Below, one piece after another: positions 5,185 to 5,463 of a stretch of 5,463 bases of DNA. Source of the stretch: Clostridia bacterium (GTDB lineage: Bacteria; Bacillota_A; Clostridia; Oscillospirales; CAG-272). Numbering within the stretch: position 1 is the stretch's first letter; each line of letters starts with the position of its first letter. A program made the position numbers and the translations under genes. Under the pieces are notes generated by a model. The model searched no databases. It was not told the origin of the DNA and saw only the letters and a list, made by a program, of their open reading frames with translations. Location: positions 1 through 5,463 of the forward strand of contig JAFQWB010000054.1 in NCBI GenBank assembly GCA_017407725.1. The letters are read 5' to 3'.

Positions 5185-5463
5185 CTTAAGTACCTTTTTT
5201 GCTTAAGAAACTTTTTTGTAAAAAAGTTTCTTAAGAATCTTCAAAAAACTTTATTAAAGGATGTTCTTTTACAGGGCATCCTTTTTTATTGGTTAAGACA
5301 TAAAAGTTTTGGTCGAGCTTTTTCAAAAGCTCGCGGGTGTGGGCGGCGCCCACGGACAGGGCGTTTTCTTTTTGTGAGCTTTTTCTTTGCGCCTGCTACT
5401 TGCAAAGAAAAAGCGGACATAGGGCAAGGAAGGACGATATCTTAAGTACCTTTTTTGAAAAAA
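5185..5463. repeat. Hairpin-array intergenic repeat, copy B (runs off the window)
   Basis: The element starts at the base after the rlmA TAA. It has the same order of parts as copy A: half-arm CTTAAGTACCTTTTTT (5185-5200), H1 5202-5217/5220-5235, H2 5256-5263/5277-5284, H3 5314-5322/5325-5333, H4 GTGGGC 5339-5344/5348-5353, H5 5378-5390/5402-5414, then the start of H6 at 5441. The block 5335-5456 differs from 2466-2587 at only 2 of 122 positions. The stretch between H2 and H3 is unrelated in sequence and shorter. H1 and H3 differ from copy A on both arms in a pairing-preserving way. No gene is credible in it. Confidence 0.85.
5256..5287 (+). terminator. Rho-independent terminator of rlmA (repeat hairpin H2)
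   Basis: AAAGGATG (5256-5263) pairs with CATCCTTT (5277-5284) over a 13-nt loop, with a T-run continuing to 5287. The stem is identical to that behind the sugar operon, and the loop differs only at two adjacent positions. It is 71 bp past the stop codon. Confidence 0.68.

Overview
The window looks like chromosomal DNA from an uncultured gut-type Clostridia (Bacillota; Oscillospirales or a relative is my best guess). The basis is TTGACA/TATAAT-type promoters, AGGAGG-like ribosome binding sites, a lipobox lipoprotein, an ECF-type transporter subunit, uniform use of TAA stops, and several families of dense intergenic repeats of a kind I associate with clostridial gut genomes. The taxonomic placement is inference. 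All recognisable genes are on the + strand.

Layout. Positions 1-378 are non-coding: a GC-rich repeat with a hairpin, a cre/LacI-like palindromic site, and a strong extended -10 promoter. Positions 379-2280 hold a two-gene sugar operon: a sugar phosphate isomerase/epimerase-type TIM barrel, then a Gfo/Idh/MocA NAD(P)-dependent oxidoreductase. The oxidoreductase frame is broken by a single in-frame TAG (1825-1827) but otherwise continues intact to 2280. Such pairs typically oxidise and isomerise unusual sugars or cyclitols; the substrate cannot be read from the sequence.

Positions 2291-2926 contain no gene. They hold a 315-bp hairpin-array repeat with 16-bp terminal inverted repeats (its second hairpin acts as a terminator), followed by a second family of short GC-rich hairpins.

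Positions 2929-4324 form a complete regulatory and transport unit. A consensus promoter is followed by a cobalamin riboswitch with a candidate L5-L13 kissing loop and an intrinsic terminator. Then come a small DUF4430 (transcobalamin-like) lipoprotein and, 3 bp later, an ECF transporter S component, closed by a 14-bp terminator hairpin. Together they suggest B12-repressed capture and import of a corrinoid or corrinoid precursor. The energising ECF module (EcfA, EcfA', EcfT) is not in the window and would have to be encoded elsewhere.

Positions 4306-5184 carry an extended -10 promoter nested in the preceding terminator and an rlmA-type 23S rRNA guanine-N1 methyltransferase. Directly after its stop codon begins a second copy of the hairpin-array repeat, which runs off the window. 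The two copies share a 122-bp block with only two differences, yet two of their hairpins differ by compensating changes on both arms, which points to constraint on (or templated maintenance of) the structure.

The most interesting items are the structured repeat family with covarying arms, the B12 riboswitch/DUF4430/ECF-S unit, and the lone amber codon in an otherwise intact oxidoreductase.
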